From NCBI RefSeq assembly GCF_015689335.1, contig NZ_CP065053.1, positions 7,254,001 through 7,318,000 of the forward strand: DNA of 64,000 nucleotides, given 5' to 3'. The notes beneath the pieces were generated by a model. It saw nothing but the letters and a program-made list of their open reading frames with translations, had not been told where the DNA came from and made no database searches. Position numbers and translations under genes: made by a program. This DNA comes from Massilia antarctica. GTDB taxonomy: Bacteria; Pseudomonadota; Gammaproteobacteria; Burkholderiales; Burkholderiaceae_D. Positions 18,966 through 27,458 of this stretch are shown here, piece by piece (position 1 is the stretch's first letter; each line of letters begins with the position of its first letter).

Positions 18966-19412
18966 TCATGGCACGAAATTGTCGTCCAGCAGTTGGGCTG
19001 CGCTGTAGGGCAGCTCGGATGGGAATGCCTTCGGAGGCAAGCGGGTTTCTCGCGCCGCAGCCAGTACAGCTTGCCGATAGCGGCGCCTGGCAAGCGCGGG
19101 AATGTCATGAACAAGACTGGGACTGTCTTGCAACAACTGCGCGATTTCGTCACGCTGGTGGGCAAGCGTATTGAGCCAGCTGCTTGACTTGCGCTTGGGC
19201 TGATATTGGCACTTAAGCAGGTGAATCGTCACCACCTTCAGGCGGCTGCTTAGCTCCCTGCGATCACGGCCGGTCATGCCCTCAAGCTCCCCTACGAGAT
19301 TGTCGATATCAAGCCGCTCGAACTGCCGCGCGCGCAACAAACTCACTTGCTGCTCGATCCAAAGCGCAAAATCGTCGTCATGTACAACAAGTGGAGTAAT
19401 GAACCGGTCCAT
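18966..19412 (-). CDS. DUF29 family protein (copy 1)
   Basis: 148 residues, helical. The DUF29 pattern is visible: [33 protein letters not shown], then RRELSSRLKVVTIHLLKCQY, QPKRKSSSWLNTL and LLQDSPSL. DUF29 is widespread and uncharacterised; some members occur near mobile or toxin genes. It is a tandem paralogue of the next gene, both ending in a similar LLD(D/N)xFVP tail. The two are 26 bases apart on the same strand, probably co-transcribed, and divergent from lexA. No signal peptide or membrane segment is seen. Confidence 0.85.
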   Translation of the reverse strand: MDRFITPLVVHDDDFALWIEQQVSLLRARQFERLDIDNLVGELEGMTGRDRRELSSRLKVVTIHLLKCQYQPKRKSSSWLNTLAHQRDEIAQLLQDSPSLVHDIPALARRRYRQAVLAAARETRLPPKAFPSELPYSAAQLLDDNFVP

Positions 19413-19438
19413 GACATATCTCCGCTATCGCTGTCGTG

Positions 19439-19885
19439 TTATGGCACGAAGCCATTGTCGAGCAATTGCTGCTCCGTATATGGCAACCCATCTGGAAAGG
19501 TAGGCAGCGGCAGGCCGGTCTGCTCATGGGCGGCCTCCATGGCCGGGCGATAGGCCTGTTGCGCCAACGGTAATACCTGATTGCGCAGACTGGGACTGTC
19601 GCGAATCAGACGCTTGATTCGTGTACGCTGGGTACGAAGCGTACTGGTCCAACTGCGCGACTTGCGCTGCGGCTGGAACTGGCACTTGAGCAGATGCGTC
19701 ATCAACACTTCAAGCCGGTTTTCAAGCTCCCTGCGCTCGCTACGCATCGTTCCCTCAAGCTCTTCAGTGATGTTGTCAACATCGAGTTGTTCGAACCGGC
19801 CGACACGCAGCAAACTCACCTGCTGCTCAAGCCACAGCAAAAAATCGTCTTCGTACCTCACCCCTGGAACCTCAAGCCGATCCAT
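19439..19885 (-). CDS. DUF29 family protein (copy 2)
   Basis: 148 residues, the same length as its neighbour, from which it has diverged substantially while keeping the DUF29 pattern: [65 protein letters not shown] and LIRDSPSL. It is the promoter-proximal gene of the pair and starts 88 bases from the first of the two LexA boxes of the divergent lexA gene. Those boxes could therefore influence it, though their placement favours lexA. Function unknown. Confidence 0.87.
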   Translation of the reverse strand: MDRLEVPGVRYEDDFLLWLEQQVSLLRVGRFEQLDVDNITEELEGTMRSERRELENRLEVLMTHLLKCQFQPQRKSRSWTSTLRTQRTRIKRLIRDSPSLRNQVLPLAQQAYRPAMEAAHEQTGLPLPTFPDGLPYTEQQLLDNGFVP

Positions 19886-19930
19886 GACGCACCTCCTCTA
19901 CTGTTTGTTGGACAGCGCCCATCGCAAATA

Positions 19931-19949
19931 ATTCGCCTGTTCGGCGAAT
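19931..19949. repeat. 7-bp inverted repeat between DUF29 and lexA
   Basis: ATTCGCC and GGCGAAT flank a 5-base spacer. It sits upstream of the LexA boxes in the divergent promoter region. It may be an operator for the DUF29 genes or a chance hairpin; there is no T-run. Confidence 0.4.
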
Positions 19950-19972
19950 TAACCCTTGCATTAGGCGAAATA

Positions 19973-20005
19973 CTGTACAAAAATACAGTCTGTCCATATA
20001 CACAG
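19973..20005. promoter_or_regulatory. Two adjacent perfect LexA boxes
   Basis: Both sites match CTGT-N8-ACAG exactly: 19973-19988 (spacer ACAAAAAT) and 19990-20005 (spacer CCATATAC), one base apart. They end 12 bases before the lexA start codon, so LexA bound here would block its own transcription. Tandem operators of this kind are the usual autoregulation of lexA. Confidence 0.93.
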
Positions 20006-20017
20006 TCCCGCATACCG

Positions 20018-20653
20018 ATGATCAAGCTCACACCACGGCAAGAACAAATCCTCAACCTGATCAAGGATGCGATCGAGAACACGGGCTTTCCTCCCACCCG
20101 TGCCGAGATCGCCAATGAACTGGGCTTCAAGTCGGCCAACGCGGCCGAAGAGCATTTGCAGGCGCTCGCGCGCAAGGGCGCCATCGAAATTTCGCCGGGC
20201 ACCTCGCGCGGCATCCGCCTGATCGGCGCCAGCGTCGATACAATGCCCGTGCCGCCGCCGAACCTGATGATGTCCTTGCCGCTGGTCGGGCGCGTGGCCG
20301 CCGGTTCGCCCATCCTCGCGCAGGAGCATGTGGAAGCGACCTACAGCGTGGACCCGGCGATGTTCTCGTCGCGTCCCGATTTCCTGCTCAAGGTGCGTGG
20401 ATGGTCGATGCGCGACGCCGGCATCATGGATGGCGACCTGCTGGCCGTCAAAAAGGTCGACAGCGCCAAGAATGGCCAGATCGTGGTGGCCCGGATCGGT
20501 GACGACGTCACCGTCAAGCGCTACAAGAAAACCGGTTCGCTGATCGAACTGCTGCCGGAAAATCCGGACTTCAAGGTGATCCACGTCGATCCCGCGACCG
20601 ACGAATTCGCGCTGGAAGGTCTGGCGGTCGGGTTGATGCGCAGCTGGAACTGA
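20018..20653 (+). CDS. lexA: LexA repressor, SOS regulator and autoprotease
   Basis: 211 residues from the ATG at 20018 (the frame is open further upstream, but the LexA boxes lie there). The N-terminal winged helix is [19 protein letters not shown] and [13 protein letters not shown]. The cleavage site is Ala95-Gly96 in VGRVAAGSP, the catalytic Ser130 is in VRGWSMRD and the Lys167 in DVTVKRYK. LexA represses DNA-damage genes and cleaves itself when stimulated by RecA filaments. It is monocistronic and divergent from the DUF29 pair. Confidence 0.97.
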   Translation: MIKLTPRQEQILNLIKDAIENTGFPPTRAEIANELGFKSANAAEEHLQALARKGAIEISPGTSRGIRLIGASVDTMPVPPPNLMMSLPLVGRVAAGSPILAQEHVEATYSVDPAMFSSRPDFLLKVRGWSMRDAGIMDGDLLAVKKVDSAKNGQIVVARIGDDVTVKRYKKTGSLIELLPENPDFKVIHVDPATDEFALEGLAVGLMRSWN

Positions 20654-20917
20654 GCATGCGGGCGCGCTTCCACCGCGCCCGTGCTGCCTGCTAGGCTCAC
20701 GGCTGGCAGTCTCAAGACTGAACCGCCCGCCGACGCCATGGTCAATCCCGCATCGTCGTCGGCAAGAACGGTCAACAACCCCGCGCCGCTCGAACAGCGA
20801 TCGGCGCGTATCACGGCGCTGGTGGCAGGCAAAATGCCAGCCCGCCGGCAGGATCGGTACCGCGCTGGAACGCTGCGATCTATAATGATCGACCCGAATC
20901 CAACGGACGATCAACTC

Positions 20918-21895
20918 ATGATAAAGATACGCGCACTGGCCGCTCTGCTTGCACTCTTCATTCCATTTCTTGCTTGTAAAGCTCAAGGTATCCAGGACGC
21001 GGCGCAAAGAAATGCGCCTGTTGCAATCGGCAAACTCCTGGCGCCGGAAATTGGTGGAATAAAGCAGCTTGTACAAATCACGACGGATGATTCGAGCAAG
21101 CCAGTCCTTCTATTCCTGTCCGGTGGGCCAGGCAGCTCGATGATGAACAATGCGGATGCTTTTACGGGCATCCTGAAGAGCAGATTCACCATTGTTCAGT
21201 GGGATCAAAGAGATGCCGGTAAGACCTTGAAACTGAATCCTTCACCGGACCAACCCTCCGTGACGCAAATGACGAAGGACACGCATCAAGTCATCACGTT
21301 TTTGACAAAAGAGCTGGGTCAGGAAAAAATCTATCTTCTGGGTAGCTCGTGGGGGAACGTCCTGGGCTTCCAGATCGTTAGAACTCATCCAGAGCTATTG
21401 CATGCCTACTTCGCCGTCAATCCGGTTGTTAGTCAGGCGGCAAGTGAGCAAGAATTGCTTCAGATTTTGATAAAACATTTCCAGGCCAATCCCCTTGCTA
21501 GCAAAGAACTGGCCAGCGTCAGCATCCCGCTCAAAGTCGACGAGGACATGTTTTACCTACGGAAATGGCTTTTTTATAAGGATGGCAAGGAGTTCGCGCT
21601 AAGTGACGGTTTCAAGAATGGTTTTCTTCAATGGTCGAAAACCTGGTCGCCAGTATGGAACGAGGTCATGCGTATCGATTTGCCGAAGACGCTGAAGAAG
21701 GTTGATCTTCCTATTTACTTCTTCGTCGGCAAAAATGATATTCAAACATCCACCAGAATCACCAAAAAATACTTTGAGGATTTGAAGGCACCGAAGAAGT
21801 CCCTATTTTTGTTCGAGAATTCCGGGCATCAGATTCATCAAGATGAGCCAGAGAAATTTCAAAATGCAATAATCAACGCGCTGGATACGAAGTAA
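20918..21895 (+). CDS. Exported alpha/beta hydrolase, proline-iminopeptidase-like (S33 type)
   Basis: 325 residues from ATG 20918. An upstream ATG (20885) overlaps a TATAAT box at 20881-20886 and is rejected. The N-terminus is a signal peptide (ALAALLALFIPFLACKAQG); the Cys could be lipidated, but the lipobox is weak. Catalytic features are the oxyanion-loop LSGGPGSS, QWDQRDAGKT, the nucleophile elbow GSSWGN and the His in ENSGHQIHQ. This matches the S33 peptidase/alpha-beta hydrolase group; the substrate is unknown. The gene is visibly AT-richer than all its neighbours and lies next to a transposase remnant, consistent with recent horizontal acquisition. A strong terminator follows it. Confidence 0.87.
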   Translation: MIKIRALAALLALFIPFLACKAQGIQDAAQRNAPVAIGKLLAPEIGGIKQLVQITTDDSSKPVLLFLSGGPGSSMMNNADAFTGILKSRFTIVQWDQRDAGKTLKLNPSPDQPSVTQMTKDTHQVITFLTKELGQEKIYLLGSSWGNVLGFQIVRTHPELLHAYFAVNPVVSQAASEQELLQILIKHFQANPLASKELASVSIPLKVDEDMFYLRKWLFYKDGKEFALSDGFKNGFLQWSKTWSPVWNEVMRIDLPKTLKKVDLPIYFFVGKNDIQTSTRITKKYFEDLKAPKKSLFLFENSGHQIHQDEPEKFQNAIINALDTK

Positions 21896-21921
21896 AGCCA
21901 GCCTAACTTGGGATATTTACA

Positions 21922-21957
21922 AAAAAGGCCCTTCGCGTAAATGCGACGGGCCTTTTT
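21922..21957 (+). terminator. Rho-independent terminator after the alpha/beta hydrolase
   Basis: A 10-bp stem (21922-21931 with 21948-21957) has A and T runs at its outer ends and a further short TCGC/GCGA pairing in its loop. It lies 26 bases after the hydrolase stop. Confidence 0.88.
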
Positions 21958-22085
21958 ACTTTTTTGGAAGGAGCTTGTTACCGCTGCGCGATCCAGCAAC
22001 GTGGCATCCGGTGCGTGTGCCCTGAGCGTCTTGCCCCACAAAAAATCGACCACGCTGATGGCGCCGGGGCGGTTCGCCACCACGG

Positions 22086-22238
22086 TTCGATATCGACGCC
22101 TACAAAGGCCGCCATGTCATCGGCCGCGCGGTCAACAGACTAATGGATTTCCGTACCGTCGCAACACGATACGATAAGCGCGGCCATCATTTCTTGACGG
22201 CCGTGCTTATGGCAACAATGATGGTCATGCTCCTATGA
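22086..22238 (+). pseudogene. C-terminal remnant of an IS5-family transposase
   Basis: Reading from 22086, 50 codons plus TGA encode FDIDAYKGRHVIGRAVNRL, then MDFRTVATRYDKRGHHFLT and a hydrophobic end. This is the C-terminus of an IS5-type DDE transposase, whose conserved signature is Y..R..VER.F..LK..R.iATRYDK. The catalytic Glu of the VER motif is replaced by Gly (VIGR). There is no start codon or N-terminal part, and no inverted repeats are identified. The upstream 130 bases hold a coding-like minus-strand frame (22083 down to about 21959, beginning VANRPGAISVVDFLWGK) that looks like the end of another, unrecognised broken gene. Confidence 0.82.
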
Positions 22239-22255
22239 CGTCAGCCAGATACACC

Positions 22256-22981
22256 CTAGTCGCCCTTGCGCGGCGCTGTCGTTGCCGCTTCGGTGACGAT
22301 ACGGTTGTGTTCCTTGATATAGGCGTCGGTGGCGTTGCGCCAGACGCCGAAATCGGCCAGCACCAGCTTGGCCGAGACCTTGGCGTTTTCGGCGATGCCC
22401 GCATACACGTCTTCCAGATGCAGGCGCGACTGCTCGGCTTCATCCTTGGTCAGCAGGTCGGCCACCTCCTTGGGAATGCGCTTGGTCAGCGGACTGGCCT
22501 CGTTCAGGTTGCGCACGAAGTCGTTGTAGCAATCCTGCCAGGCCGCGACCTTGGCCGACACGCTCTCGATTTCATCGTTCTGCTTCGACATGGCCGGAAT
22601 GCGCGGCACCGGGCAGCGGAACTGGCCGGTAGTCAGGTCGGCGCCATCGTATTTGCTGATCCAGTAGTCCAGGTCGGCGCGGCGCGCCTCGCGCTTCTTG
22701 ATCATCTCAAGCGAGCCGGCCGCCGTTTTATTGCCCTTGGCGGCGGACTTCCGGAACCAGGCTTCGGCCTTGGCCTGGTCCACCGTGCCGGCCTCGCCGT
22801 AAAAATACATCTCGCCCATGTGCAGCTGGGCTTCGGCGTTGCCGGCATTGGCCAGCTTGGTGTACAGCTGCAGCGCTTGCGGATACGCCTTTTTCGCGAA
22901 CAGGGCGTTGGCGTCGGCCAGTTCGTCGGCGTGCGCCACGCCGGCAAGCATCAGGCCCAGGCAAAACAGGTATTTCTTCAT
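22256..22981 (-). CDS. Secreted Sel1/TPR-like repeat protein of unknown function
   Basis: 241 residues from ATG 22981 (MKKYLFCLGLMLAGVAHA gives a signal peptide cleaved after AHA). Residues about 20-90 contain Sel1-type repeats: ANALFAKKAYPQALQLYTKL, then GNAEAQLHMGEMYFYGEAG and AEAWFRKSAAKGNKTA. The remaining 150 residues (with CPVPRIPAMSKQNDEIES and YNDFVRNLNE) match nothing I recognise; two cysteines there could form a disulfide. The protein is expected in the periplasm. It converges on the transposase remnant. Confidence 0.82.
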   Translation of the reverse strand: MKKYLFCLGLMLAGVAHADELADANALFAKKAYPQALQLYTKLANAGNAEAQLHMGEMYFYGEAGTVDQAKAEAWFRKSAAKGNKTAAGSLEMIKKREARRADLDYWISKYDGADLTTGQFRCPVPRIPAMSKQNDEIESVSAKVAAWQDCYNDFVRNLNEASPLTKRIPKEVADLLTKDEAEQSRLHLEDVYAGIAENAKVSAKLVLADFGVWRNATDAYIKEHNRIVTEAATTAPRKGD

Positions 22982-23047
22982 CGCGTGTATGACCTTGTAT
23001 GTGTACGAACCATGTGGACGCATCCCGCATCGTCACCGGATCGCGAC

Positions 23048-23073
23048 GACAGGCCGGCGCGCGCCGGCCTGTC
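23048..23073 (-). terminator. Strong GC hairpin after the sulfur amino acid gene
   Basis: A perfect 11-bp inverted repeat (23048-23058 with 23063-23073) with a GCGC loop lies 5 bases after the stop of the gene at 23078. It lacks a T-run, so it may act as a processing or pause site rather than a classical terminator. Confidence 0.45.
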
Positions 23074-23077
23074 CCGT

Positions 23078-24316
23078 TCAACCGAGCGCGGAGCGGAAGT
23101 CGTCGAGCAGGTCGGCGGTGTCTTCGATGCCGACCGACACGCGGATCAGCGATTCGGCGATGCCCATGCTGGCGCGCCGCTCGGCGCCCATCTCGTAGAA
23201 GATGGTGTGCGACACCGGAATCACCAGGGTGCGCGTATCGCCCAGGTTACTGGCCGAGATACCGAGCTTGAGGCGATTAAGGTAATCGAAGCAATCGATA
23301 CCGTCTTCCAGTTCAAAGCTGAACAGCGAGCCGTAGGCCTTGAACAGATCGCTCGACAGCGCATGCTGTGGATGCGATGCCAGGCCCGGGTAATGCACCG
23401 CCGCCACGCGCTCGTCGGCTTCGAGCATGCTTGCTACCGCCAGCGCATTGGCCGATGCGCGCTCCATGCGCAGCGCCAGGGTTTCCGCCCCCACCGCGAT
23501 GTGGTGGGCCGCTTCCGGCGCCAGCGAGGCACCGAAATCGCGCAGCGCCTTGGCGCGCAACTGCGCCATGCCCCACTGCGCCGGCGGATTGCGCTTATAG
23601 TTGGCCGCGATATTCGGAAACGCGCTCCAGTCGTACGCGCCGGTGTCGGTCAGGCTGCCGCCGAGCGCATTGCCGTGGCCTCCGATCGACTTGGTCAGCG
23701 CATTGACCACCAGCCCCGCGCCGACCGTCTTGGGCCGGAACAGGTAGGGCGAGGTCATGGTGTTATCGACCACGAACAGAATCCCGCGCTCCTTGCACAA
23801 CTGGCCGATGCGCGCCAGGTCCGCCACTTGCGTGCGCGGGTTGGCGATGGTTTCGACGAACACCAAACGCGTCGCTGGCGTCAGCGCCGCTTCCACGTTG
23901 GCCACGTCGGTCGCATCGGCGAACGCCACCTCCACGCCCTGCCCGGCCGCCGTTTGCCACAGGCTGTTGGTATTCCCGAACAAGAACGACGACGACACAA
24001 TCTGGTCGCCGGCGCGCAGCAGCGCCTGGAACACGGCGCCAATGGCCCCCATCCCGGTGGCGAAGCACAAGGTCGACACGCCGTCTTCCATCTTCGTGAT
24101 CTTGTCTTCGAGCGCGGAGATGGTCGGATTGCCCTGGCGGCCGTAGCGAAAGCCCGGCTCCTTCCCCTGGAACACCGACGCCAGCTGGCGCGCGTCGTTG
24201 TAGCCGAAGGTGACCGAGGTGTGAATCGGCTTGTGCAGCGACCCATGCTCGATCGGCTTTTGCCGGTCGTTGTGCAGGATGGTCGTGGTGAAGCCGTAGC
24301 TTTTCTTCTCGCTCAT
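23078..24316 (-). CDS. PLP-dependent Cys/Met metabolism enzyme (cystathionine gamma-synthase / O-succinylhomoserine sulfhydrylase type)
   Basis: 412 residues. The fold-type I PLP family is clear: YGRQGNPTISALEDKI, CFATGMGAIGAVFQALL, VFVETIANPRTQVADL, VVDNTMTSPYLFRP, and the likely PLP-lysine in NALTKSIGGHGNALGG. It follows purF by 3 bases, a position held by metZ in many beta- and gammaproteobacteria. However, its sequence differs from the classical MetZ (for example YGRQGNPT instead of YSRFTNPT), so I leave the symbol open. It should form homocysteine or cystathionine from an activated homoserine. Co-transcribed with cvpA-purF. Confidence 0.85.
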   Translation of the reverse strand: MSEKKSYGFTTTILHNDRQKPIEHGSLHKPIHTSVTFGYNDARQLASVFQGKEPGFRYGRQGNPTISALEDKITKMEDGVSTLCFATGMGAIGAVFQALLRAGDQIVSSSFLFGNTNSLWQTAAGQGVEVAFADATDVANVEAALTPATRLVFVETIANPRTQVADLARIGQLCKERGILFVVDNTMTSPYLFRPKTVGAGLVVNALTKSIGGHGNALGGSLTDTGAYDWSAFPNIAANYKRNPPAQWGMAQLRAKALRDFGASLAPEAAHHIAVGAETLALRMERASANALAVASMLEADERVAAVHYPGLASHPQHALSSDLFKAYGSLFSFELEDGIDCFDYLNRLKLGISASNLGDTRTLVIPVSHTIFYEMGAERRASMGIAESLIRVSVGIEDTADLLDDFRSALG

Positions 24317-24319
24317 CGC

Positions 24320-25840
24320 TTACTCGGTGGTCGCCAGGTTCAGGTTCAGCTGGGTGCGCGCCGCATCTTCGGCCGGTGCGGCTTTTGGATTGTGGCGCGC
24401 GAATTCCAGCCGGTCCAGATACGCTGGCGTGACGTCGCCGGTCACGTACACGCCGTCGAAGCAGGAAGCCTCGAAGCTGGTCAGCGCCGGGTTCACGTCC
24501 GAGATCGCGCGCTTGAGCGCATCGACGTCCTGGTACACCAGGGCGTCGGCCGTGATCTCGCGACAGACTTCCTCGGTGCTGCGGCCGTAGGCGATCAGTT
24601 CATCGCGGGTCGGCATGTCGATGCCGTACACGTTCGGGAACAGTACCGGCGGCGCAGCCGACGCGAAGAACACATTGCGGGCGCCCGCTTCACGCGCCAT
24701 CTGCACGATTTCCTGGCTGGTGGTGCCGCGCACGATCGAGTCGTCGACCAGCAGCACGTTCTTGCCCTTGAATTCGGAGCCGATCGCGTTGAGCTTCTGG
24801 CGCACCGACTTGCGGCGGATCGCCTGGCCCGGCATCAGGAAGGTACGGCCGATGTAGCGGTTCTTGATAAAACCTTCGCGGTACTCGACACCCAGCTTCA
24901 AGGCCAGCTGGATGGCGGCGGGACGCGAGGAATCGGGAATCGGCATGACCACGTCGATCTCGCCCGACTTGAACTGCTGGCGCACCTTGTCGGCCAGGTA
25001 CTCGCCCATTTTCAGGCGGGTGGCGTAGACCGAGGCGCCGTCGAGGATCGAATCCGGGCGCGCCAGGTACACGTATTCGAACGCGCACGGGTTGAGCGAC
25101 GGATTGTCCGCGCACTGGCGTTCGTGCAGCTTCATGTCCATGTCGATGAATACCGCTTCGCCCGGCGCGATATCGCGCAGGAAGCGGAAGCCCATGCCTT
25201 CGAGCGCCACCGATTCGCTGGCCACCAGGTACTCGGTGCCGTTGTCGGTTTCGTTGGTGCCGATGCACAGCGGGCGGATGCCGAACGGATCGCGGAAGGC
25301 CAGCAAGCCGTGGCCGGCGATCTGGGCGACGACGGCGTAGGCGCCGCGCACGCGCCGATGCACCGCGGCCACCGCCTTGAAGATCGAATCGGGATCGAGT
25401 GTGAAGCCGGTGGTCGATTCCTGGATTTCATGCGCCAGCACGTTGAGCAGCACTTCCGAGTCGGAATCGGTGTTGATGTGACGGCGGTCGTTGCGGAACA
25501 TCTCGGACTTGAGCTGTTCCTGGTTGGTCAGGTTGCCGTTGTGCGCAAGCGTGATGCCGAACGGCGCATTCACGTAGAACGGCTGCGCTTCCTCCTCGCT
25601 GGACGAACCAGCGGTCGGATAGCGGCAATGGCCGATGCCCGAATTGCCCTGCAGCGAACGCATGTTACGCGTGCGGAAAACGTCGCGCACGAGGCCATTG
25701 GCCTTGTGCATGGAAAACATATTGGAATGACTGGTTGCGATGCCCGCCGCATCCTGACCGCGGTGCTGCAACAGCAGCAATGCGTCATACAGCACTTGAT
25801 TGACGGGGTTATTCGAGACGACGCCGACGATGCCACACAT
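24320..25840 (-). CDS. purF: Amidophosphoribosyltransferase
   Basis: 506 residues. The Ntn glutaminase domain starts [10 protein letters not shown] with Cys2 as nucleophile after Met removal, followed by GIGHCRYPT and LAHNGNLTN. The phosphoribosyltransferase domain has the PRPP loop [14 protein letters not shown]. It makes 5-phosphoribosylamine from PRPP and glutamine, the first step of purine synthesis. It lies between cvpA and the PLP enzyme gene, the usual order. Length and motifs are complete. Confidence 0.97.
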   Translation of the reverse strand: MCGIVGVVSNNPVNQVLYDALLLLQHRGQDAAGIATSHSNMFSMHKANGLVRDVFRTRNMRSLQGNSGIGHCRYPTAGSSSEEEAQPFYVNAPFGITLAHNGNLTNQEQLKSEMFRNDRRHINTDSDSEVLLNVLAHEIQESTTGFTLDPDSIFKAVAAVHRRVRGAYAVVAQIAGHGLLAFRDPFGIRPLCIGTNETDNGTEYLVASESVALEGMGFRFLRDIAPGEAVFIDMDMKLHERQCADNPSLNPCAFEYVYLARPDSILDGASVYATRLKMGEYLADKVRQQFKSGEIDVVMPIPDSSRPAAIQLALKLGVEYREGFIKNRYIGRTFLMPGQAIRRKSVRQKLNAIGSEFKGKNVLLVDDSIVRGTTSQEIVQMAREAGARNVFFASAAPPVLFPNVYGIDMPTRDELIAYGRSTEEVCREITADALVYQDVDALKRAISDVNPALTSFEASCFDGVYVTGDVTPAYLDRLEFARHNPKAAPAEDAARTQLNLNLATTE

Positions 25841-25881
25841 GGTGCGCTCCTAGAGACTGGACCTACTGATTTTAAAAAATG

Positions 25882-26367
25882 TCAAAACTGAACATGCCGC
25901 GCAAAATCCGCGGGCAACAATGTCTTTACCATCCGCGCGCCCTCTTCCGCCATGGGGCTCGATACCGCCCCGGTCCAAAAGGCCTGCTTGGGCAGCTCGG
26001 TCATGCCGCACAAGATAACGGCGGCCAGCACGATCACAACCCCGCGCGCGAACCCGAACGCAGCTCCCAGCAGGCGGTTCGCCGGGCTTAATCCCGTGGC
26101 CTTGACCATCAGGTCGACCGCCATCATGACCAATCCCATCAGGATGCGGGCGCCGAGGAACAGCGCCACGAAGGCGACCATCAGGCGCACCGTTTCGCCG
26201 GGGATCACCGACAACATGGGCGCGAGCTTGGCGCCGTAGGCGTTGGCGACGACGAAGGCCACCACCCAGCTGATCACCGACAGGATTTCCTTGACCAGGC
26301 CGCGCAAGGTGCCGATGATGACCGACGAAATGAGGATCACCAGCACCACATAATCGAACTCGGTCAC
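25882..26367 (-). CDS. cvpA: CvpA family membrane protein
   Basis: 161 residues from the GTG at 26367, giving the typical start VTEFDYVVLVILI (read as Met). An in-frame TTG at 26382 would add five residues and is less likely. Four membrane segments are visible (about 5-25, 30-48, 66-88, 103-125). CvpA is an inner-membrane protein needed for colicin V production and cell-envelope stress survival in enterobacteria; its biochemical role is not settled. It sits upstream of purF, as in most proteobacteria. Confidence 0.93.
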   Translation of the reverse strand: MTEFDYVVLVILISSVIIGTLRGLVKEILSVISWVVAFVVANAYGAKLAPMLSVIPGETVRLMVAFVALFLGARILMGLVMMAVDLMVKATGLSPANRLLGAAFGFARGVVIVLAAVILCGMTELPKQAFWTGAVSSPMAEEGARMVKTLLPADFARHVQF

Positions 26368-26392
26368 CGCGCATCCGCCCAAACGTGTGTCA

Positions 26393-27448
26393 TCAGCCCG
26401 GGACCATGATGCCCGACAGTCCCATCTTGCTTAACTTGGCGCGCACTTTTTCGGCTTCATCCTTGCTGAACGGGCCCACCTGCACGCGAATCCGGTCGCC
26501 CGACTGGGTCGGGACCTTGTGCGTGAACGAGTGGATGCCGGCGCCGCTCAGTTTGGCCTGCAATTCGTTGACTTTTTCCTGGGTGGCGAGCGCGGCGACC
26601 TGCACCACGAAACGCTGGTTCTCGTCGGCGGCCTTCTCGGGCGCCTTGCCTTCGAGGATGGACATGGCGCGCTGGGCGTCCTGCACCGGCGGCTTGGCGG
26701 CCGGCTTTTCCTTTTCCTCGACCTTGGGCGGGGCCTTGACGACGACGGGTTTTTCAACCGGCTTGTCGACTGGCTTTTCAAGCACCTTCTCGACGCGCTT
26801 TTCCGGCGCCTTCTCGAGGTGCTTGACCTCGGCGACTTTCGGCTCGGGTTTCGGTTCCGGCTTCGGTTTTTCGGGCTTGACGTCGGGCTTGGGTTCGGAC
26901 CTGACCGCGACTTTCGGCTCGGGCTTGACGACCGGTTTCGGTTCCGGCTTGACGACCGGTTTTAGCGCGGGCCTGGCAACCGGCTTGACTTCGGTCCTGA
27001 CCTCGTCCCGCGGCGCCGGCTTTTCCTTCGGCAGGGTCACCATCGGTGGCACATCGACGATTTCCTCGCGCTTGTCGAGCGCATCGGCGGCGGCCACGGC
27101 GCGCGGCTGGGCCTGCGGCGCGACCTTGTCCTTGGACGGAATCCGGATATCGATGTCGCCGGCCAGCGGCTTGGGTTCGGAATCGAGCACCATCGGCAAG
27201 CCGACCGCCACGCCGAGCGCCAGCGCGACAGCGCCTACCAGGCGGCGGCGCGCGCGTTTTTTCTCGGGCAGCACGGGATCGGCGGCGGCGCGCGCATCCT
27301 TGCCGCGGCGGGCGGCAGGCTCGCCTGCGGAAGATGCGCGTTTGGAACGGGCACGGGCGGCGACGCTGTCGTCATCCGACTTGGAATAATAGCCACTATC
27401 TTCCGTGGATTCTTGCTTGTTTTTATTGAGGAACGAGAACAAGCCCAT
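26393..27448 (-). CDS. SPOR-domain cell-division-type protein (DedD-like)
   Basis: 351 residues. A cytoplasmic N-terminus (MGLFSFLNKNKQ), a basic stretch and one membrane segment (about 68-87) are followed by a long Lys/Pro/Glu-rich linker with repeats of the type KPEPKPVV (about 150-265). A C-terminal SPOR domain (about 280-350) has RFVVQVAALATQEKVNEL and DRIRVQVGPFSKDEAE. SPOR domains bind denuded septal peptidoglycan. Gene order folC-dedD-cvpA-purF is conserved, which supports DedD identity. The linker's repeat makes it a hotspot for length variation. Confidence 0.9.
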   Translation of the reverse strand: MGLFSFLNKNKQESTEDSGYYSKSDDDSVAARARSKRASSAGEPAARRGKDARAAADPVLPEKKRARRRLVGAVALALGVAVGLPMVLDSEPKPLAGDIDIRIPSKDKVAPQAQPRAVAAADALDKREEIVDVPPMVTLPKEKPAPRDEVRTEVKPVARPALKPVVKPEPKPVVKPEPKVAVRSEPKPDVKPEKPKPEPKPEPKVAEVKHLEKAPEKRVEKVLEKPVDKPVEKPVVVKAPPKVEEKEKPAAKPPVQDAQRAMSILEGKAPEKAADENQRFVVQVAALATQEKVNELQAKLSGAGIHSFTHKVPTQSGDRIRVQVGPFSKDEAEKVRAKLSKMGLSGIMVPG

Positions 27449-27458
27449 GCGTTTTTCT

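Noticed and set aside
23078..24316. Naming this gene metZ
   Set aside because: Position fits, but sequence differs from classical MetZ at several motifs, so the exact reaction is uncertain.
22235..25891. 1218-codon plus-strand open frame
   Set aside because: It is antisense to the sulfur amino acid enzyme gene, purF and the Sel1-like gene, all with clear family motifs; its own product has none.
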